A stretch of 5,452 nt of DNA from an uncultured Christensenellaceae bacterium (GTDB lineage Bacteria > Bacillota > Clostridia > Christensenellales > Aristaeellaceae). Shown here piece after piece: positions 5,193 through 5,452 of this stretch. The stretch is taken from positions 1 through 5,452 of the forward strand of contig CAJOPV010000229.1 of the NCBI GenBank assembly GCA_905236495.1, given 5' to 3'. Within the stretch, counting starts at the first letter, position 1; every line of letters starts with the position of its first letter. Made by a program: the position numbers and the translations under genes. The notes under the pieces are model-generated. The model had not been told where the DNA came from. It saw only the letters and a list, made by a program, of their open reading frames with translations, and searched no databases.

Positions 5193-5452
5193 ATGAAAAA
5201 ACGAATTGGCTTCTGGCTCATTCTGGCTTGCGTGCTGGCGCTGGCGCCTCTGGCGTCGGCGGAAGAAGGCGCGGGGAATTTCAACCTGTCTTTCCCCATG
5301 GGAGAAGCGATCTTTGACGTGAAAATGATGGACGAGCATACCGTGATCGTCCTGACGAACGAGAACCTGTACCGCGTTGACAGGCTGTCGGGCGTTCGGG
5401 AGAAGCTGGGGACGCGCCTGGAAGGGTCGATCGGGATTTACTGCGATCCGCA
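5193..5452 (+). CDS. Exported protein of unknown function, 5' part only
   Basis: The frame begins at an ATG with GGAGGG (5181-5186) six bases upstream and is open to the window edge, giving 86 codons. The first 23 residues form a textbook signal peptide: KKR, then a hydrophobic core, then a cleavage site after LASA. The mature start is acidic (EEGAGN). It is followed by what look like beta strands, with the segment NLYRVDRLSGVREKLG (58-73), which recalls a blade of a beta-propeller repeat. Too little is present to name a family. It lies 92 bases after the presumed anti-sigma gene on the same strand with no clear terminator between. It may belong to the same operon or be a target of the sigma factor. 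Confidence 0.85.
   Translation, partial: MKKRIGFWLILACVLALAPLASAEEGAGNFNLSFPMGEAIFDVKMMDEHTVIVLTNENLYRVDRLSGVREKLGTRLEGSIGIYCDP

Overview
The window looks like GC-rich Bacillota, most likely class Clostridia and perhaps an uncultured gut lineage. The support is strong AGGAGG-type ribosome binding sites, a LytTR/GHKL (Agr-type) two-component pair, and an ECF sigma factor beside a single-pass membrane protein of the DUF4179 type. No rRNA, tRNA, transposase, phage gene or CRISPR array is visible, and I do not claim a genus.

Layout. Positions 1-504 (minus strand) carry the 5' part of an exported protein of unknown function. Positions 505-1021 are a divergent regulatory region. On its minus side it holds a TATAAT box and two pairs of ten-base repeats (605-636 and 721-751). 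On its plus side it holds an almost perfect sigma-A promoter (764-792), followed by a leader of about 220 nt with long GTGTGGAG inverted repeats. Positions 1022-3064 hold a LytTR response regulator and a multi-pass GHKL histidine kinase, closed by an intrinsic terminator at 3093-3122. Directly after the terminator comes an exact 11-bp direct repeat offset by 21 bp (3122-3153). It precedes a second operon: a 31-residue membrane peptide (3237-3332), an ECF sigma factor (3437-3916), a single-pass presumed anti-sigma protein (3913-5100), and the start of another exported protein (5193 to the window edge).

How it may work together. The repeat GTCGTTTGCG, with variants ACCGTTTGCG, GTCGTTCACG and GCCGTTCACG, occurs as three tandem pairs at 21, 21 and 22 bp offset. 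Each pair is oriented in the direction of the gene it precedes. That geometry and the central CGTT core are what LytTR-domain regulators of the AgrA/VirR type recognise. I infer that the response regulator encoded here controls both flanking units: the divergent exported protein and the peptide/sigma/anti-sigma operon. This would be a locally wired cascade from a two-component system to an ECF sigma factor. The repeats and their spacing are read directly from the sequence; the binding and the cascade are inference.
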